Shown: in pieces, positions 7,849 to 8,960 of the stretch
Position numbering within the stretch: the stretch's first letter is position 1
Layout: every line of letters starts with the position of its first letter
DNA from: DAOTVX01 sp034436015
GTDB taxonomy: Bacteria > Chloroflexota > Anaerolineae > Anaerolineales > Villigracilaceae
Length of the DNA: 8,960 bases
Direction: 5' to 3'
NCBI GenBank assembly: GCA_034436015.1
Contig: DAOTWG010000032.1
Coordinates: forward strand, 1-8,960
Notes under the pieces: generated by a model
What the model saw: the letters and a program-made list of their open reading frames with translations, nothing else
The model's database searches: none
Told to the model about the DNA's origin: nothing
Program-made: the position numbers and the translations under genes

Positions 7849-7891
7849 GCTACAATCCAAAGTATAAACGCAACCATTCCTCAAGTTCCCC

Positions 7892-8239
7892 CTACCAAAC
7901 CACTCTGCCGGTGGACATCAAGTAGCCCTGCATATTGGCAGAGAAGCCCTCTCCGTCTATCACTACAATGCCAGGGATCGGCCAATGAGCAATGTCCTGA
8001 ATTGTGGCAGGTATTTTCTCCTCTGCTGTCCCCGATGTGGCTTGGTATTTGCATTCCACGCCCAAACGTTTGCCCGTTTTTTCGTCTGTAATGACTACAT
8101 CAATGTAGCGTCGCTGTCCCCAGAGCCTTCTTGCAGCTTTGACTTCTGTCTCTGCTTTCAACCCCATTCTTTGGGCCAGATCAACCACACTTCGTTTTAG
8201 CTCATCGCCACTTTTTGGAGCAGCACCTTTTCCTGGCAT
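7892..8239 (-). CDS. Small PD-(D/E)XK endonuclease, putative restriction enzyme
   Basis: A 115-aa soluble protein. Residues 44-64 carry a PD-(D/E)XK nuclease core: Asp47 in RRYIDVVI, a turn, then VECKYQ with Glu62 and Lys64. A distinctive conserved-looking stretch, SGTAEEKIPATIQDI (69-83), follows the catalytic strand, and IVVIDGEG is a further core strand. At 115 aa it is much shorter than typical type II restriction enzymes, and also than the MboI/DpnII type that I recall at about 280 residues, so it is probably a minimal nuclease fold acting as a homodimer. Pairing with a Dam-type methyltransferase 43 nt downstream in one cassette supports a restriction role; a repair or Vsr-like nicking role is the alternative. 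The ATG at 8239 has GAGG 7 nt upstream. The protein is complete. Confidence 0.8.
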   Translation of the reverse strand: MPGKGAAPKSGDELKRSVVDLAQRMGLKAETEVKAARRLWGQRRYIDVVITDEKTGKRLGVECKYQATSGTAEEKIPATIQDIAHWPIPGIVVIDGEGFSANMQGYLMSTGRVVW

Positions 8240-8301
8240 GGCTCATCCTCACACGTGATTTACCACAATTTTACACTACTATTGCGTTGCATGCTATTGC
8301 C
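8240..8301 (-). other. Leader of the restriction-modification cassette
   Basis: 62 nt between attC site 1 and the nuclease start. It holds GAGG (8250-8247) as ribosome binding site. An A/T-rich TAAAAT could act as a -10 box, but no good -35 box is at the right distance, so a cassette promoter is possible but not shown. Confidence 0.35.
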
Positions 8302-8388
8302 GCCCAACGGCACGCGGTTGAGCCGCAGCGCCGGAGCGCAAGCGAAGCGCCGCGCGGAGGCGCTGTCGGCTCAAACCGCTGGTTAGGC
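8302..8388 (-). other. attC-type cassette recombination site 1
   Basis: An 87-bp element on the minus strand, with R'' GCCTAAC (8388-8382) and R' GTTGGGC (8308-8302). The left arm GCGGTT-T-GAGCCG-A-CAGCGCC pairs with a right arm whose reverse complement is GCGGTT-GAGCCG-CAGCGCC: 19 pairs with an unpaired T and A on the left arm only. Bulge positions match sites 2 and 3. It lies 32 nt after the stop of the upstream gene and 62 nt before the next start. Predicted crossover is at 8308/8307. Confidence 0.85.
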
Positions 8389-8420
8389 GGGCTGCTCTGT
8401 AACGTTTACCGATAGCAACG

Positions 8421-8960
8421 CTACGGCTCCGCGAAATCACTCCACACCACTTCCCCGGTCACAACATCAATGTAAACCATCTTTTGTTCGAGAACATCAT
8501 GTATACCACTATTCTGGGGCATATAGATCATCTCCCATGATGGCGGAATGGGTGCATGATTTCGACTGTTAAACTGGCTTATATATGCCTGTATTAGTAT
8601 ATAGTCCGATCTAACACCTCCATCTTGCAACGCAATGTGTGCTGCCTCATCAGAGTCTATTAGCACGTTTTCTATCGTAAACAGTTGAGCACGCGATTTC
8701 GGCTCGATGGGACCTTCGTTACCCGGTATACCATCTGATCCCACTATTACTTCTTCGCTCCCCCAATAAATGTGCGTCCCTTTTAATGCTTCAAGAGATA
8801 TGACAGTGAAAACCCACATGGGAGCCTTGCCATTTCTCTGAATCCGTCGTTCCGGCTCCTCCTCGGGTAGGGAATCCACGTTTATTGCTACCGCATCCTC
8901 GTGCCAGGCCAGCATAGCCGGACGAATCTGCTCGTAGGCTTCCAGAGCGGTCAGGTACTC
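8421..8960 (-). CDS. Secreted-looking protein with PepSY-like C-terminus (5' end outside window)
   Basis: The frame is open to the window edge. An ATG at 8915 exists, but the 15 codons before it (EYLTALEAYEQIRPA) read smoothly into it, so the real start is upstream and 179 residues are visible. The start of the visible part is a helix ending in AMLAWHEDAVAINV. A beta-rich segment follows, then the phrase LIDSDEAAHIALQDGG and the ending KMVYIDVVTGEVVW, a pattern of PepSY-like domains in exported proteins. The N-terminal signal or lipoprotein anchor, if any, is outside. It is the last gene of the cassette that ends in attC site 1. Function unknown; PepSY-like domains are often inhibitory or protein-binding, which is only a hint here. 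Confidence 0.75.
   Translation of the reverse strand, partial: EYLTALEAYEQIRPAMLAWHEDAVAINVDSLPEEEPERRIQRNGKAPMWVFTVISLEALKGTHIYWGSEEVIVGSDGIPGNEGPIEPKSRAQLFTIENVLIDSDEAAHIALQDGGVRSDYILIQAYISQFNSRNHAPIPPSWEMIYMPQNSGIHDVLEQKMVYIDVVTGEVVWSDFAEP

Noticed and set aside
6856..8388. The inverted repeats as intrinsic terminators or REP/MITE elements
   Set aside because: No T-run follows the stems, there are no target-site duplications, and the asymmetric bulges with RYYYAAC/GTTRRRY ends fit attC better. A palindromic mobile repeat stays the main alternative.
8421..8915. Start of the PepSY-like gene at the internal ATG 8915
   Set aside because: The frame continues to the window edge with protein-like sequence and there is no ribosome binding site before 8915, so the gene is 5'-truncated by the window.

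Overview
The window reads as a stretch of an integron-type gene-cassette array in a free-living bacterium. The protein styles (secreted VWA and PepSY-like proteins, and a PqqD-M50 peptidase beside a MacB/FtsX exporter) look most like Chloroflexota (Anaerolineae-like). That taxonomic guess is inference. Every credible gene lies on the minus strand, so the array is read from high to low coordinates.

Three imperfect inverted repeats (8302-8388, 6856-6942, 1784-1855) have the full layout of attC recombination sites. Read on the minus strand each has RYYYAAC at one end, GTTRRRY at the other (last base off at 6856), and long complementary arms. The same two unpaired bases sit in the left arm of each. 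Arm sequences differ between sites while pairing and bulges are kept. The minus-strand (gene-sense) orientation of the sites matches the gene orientation, as expected for cassettes. No integrase or attI is in the window.

Layout, in transcription order: (A) 8960-8421, the 3' part of a secreted-looking protein with a PepSY-like C-terminal part, followed by attC. (B) 8307-6862, a two-gene restriction-modification cassette: a 115-aa PD-(D/E)XK nuclease and a Dam-family adenine methyltransferase whose stop is 6 nt from its attC. (C) 6861-2435, an operon of a PqqD-like/M50 metallopeptidase (frameshifted), an ABC ATPase and a duplicated MacB/FtsX permease, probably a peptide or lipoprotein processing and export system; it has no recognisable attC of its own. 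(D) 2434-1790, a GC-rich, strand-skewed, internally repetitive block without a credible gene, ending in attC; it starts and ends at matching core sites and may be a gene-less cassette. (E) 1789-1, a small membrane-anchored beta-domain protein and a secreted VWA-domain protein; the VWA stop codon runs into what may be the start of a fourth attC cut by the window edge.

The cassettes are not one pathway. B is a selfish or defence module of the kind expected to stabilise an array. A, C and E act at or beyond the membrane.
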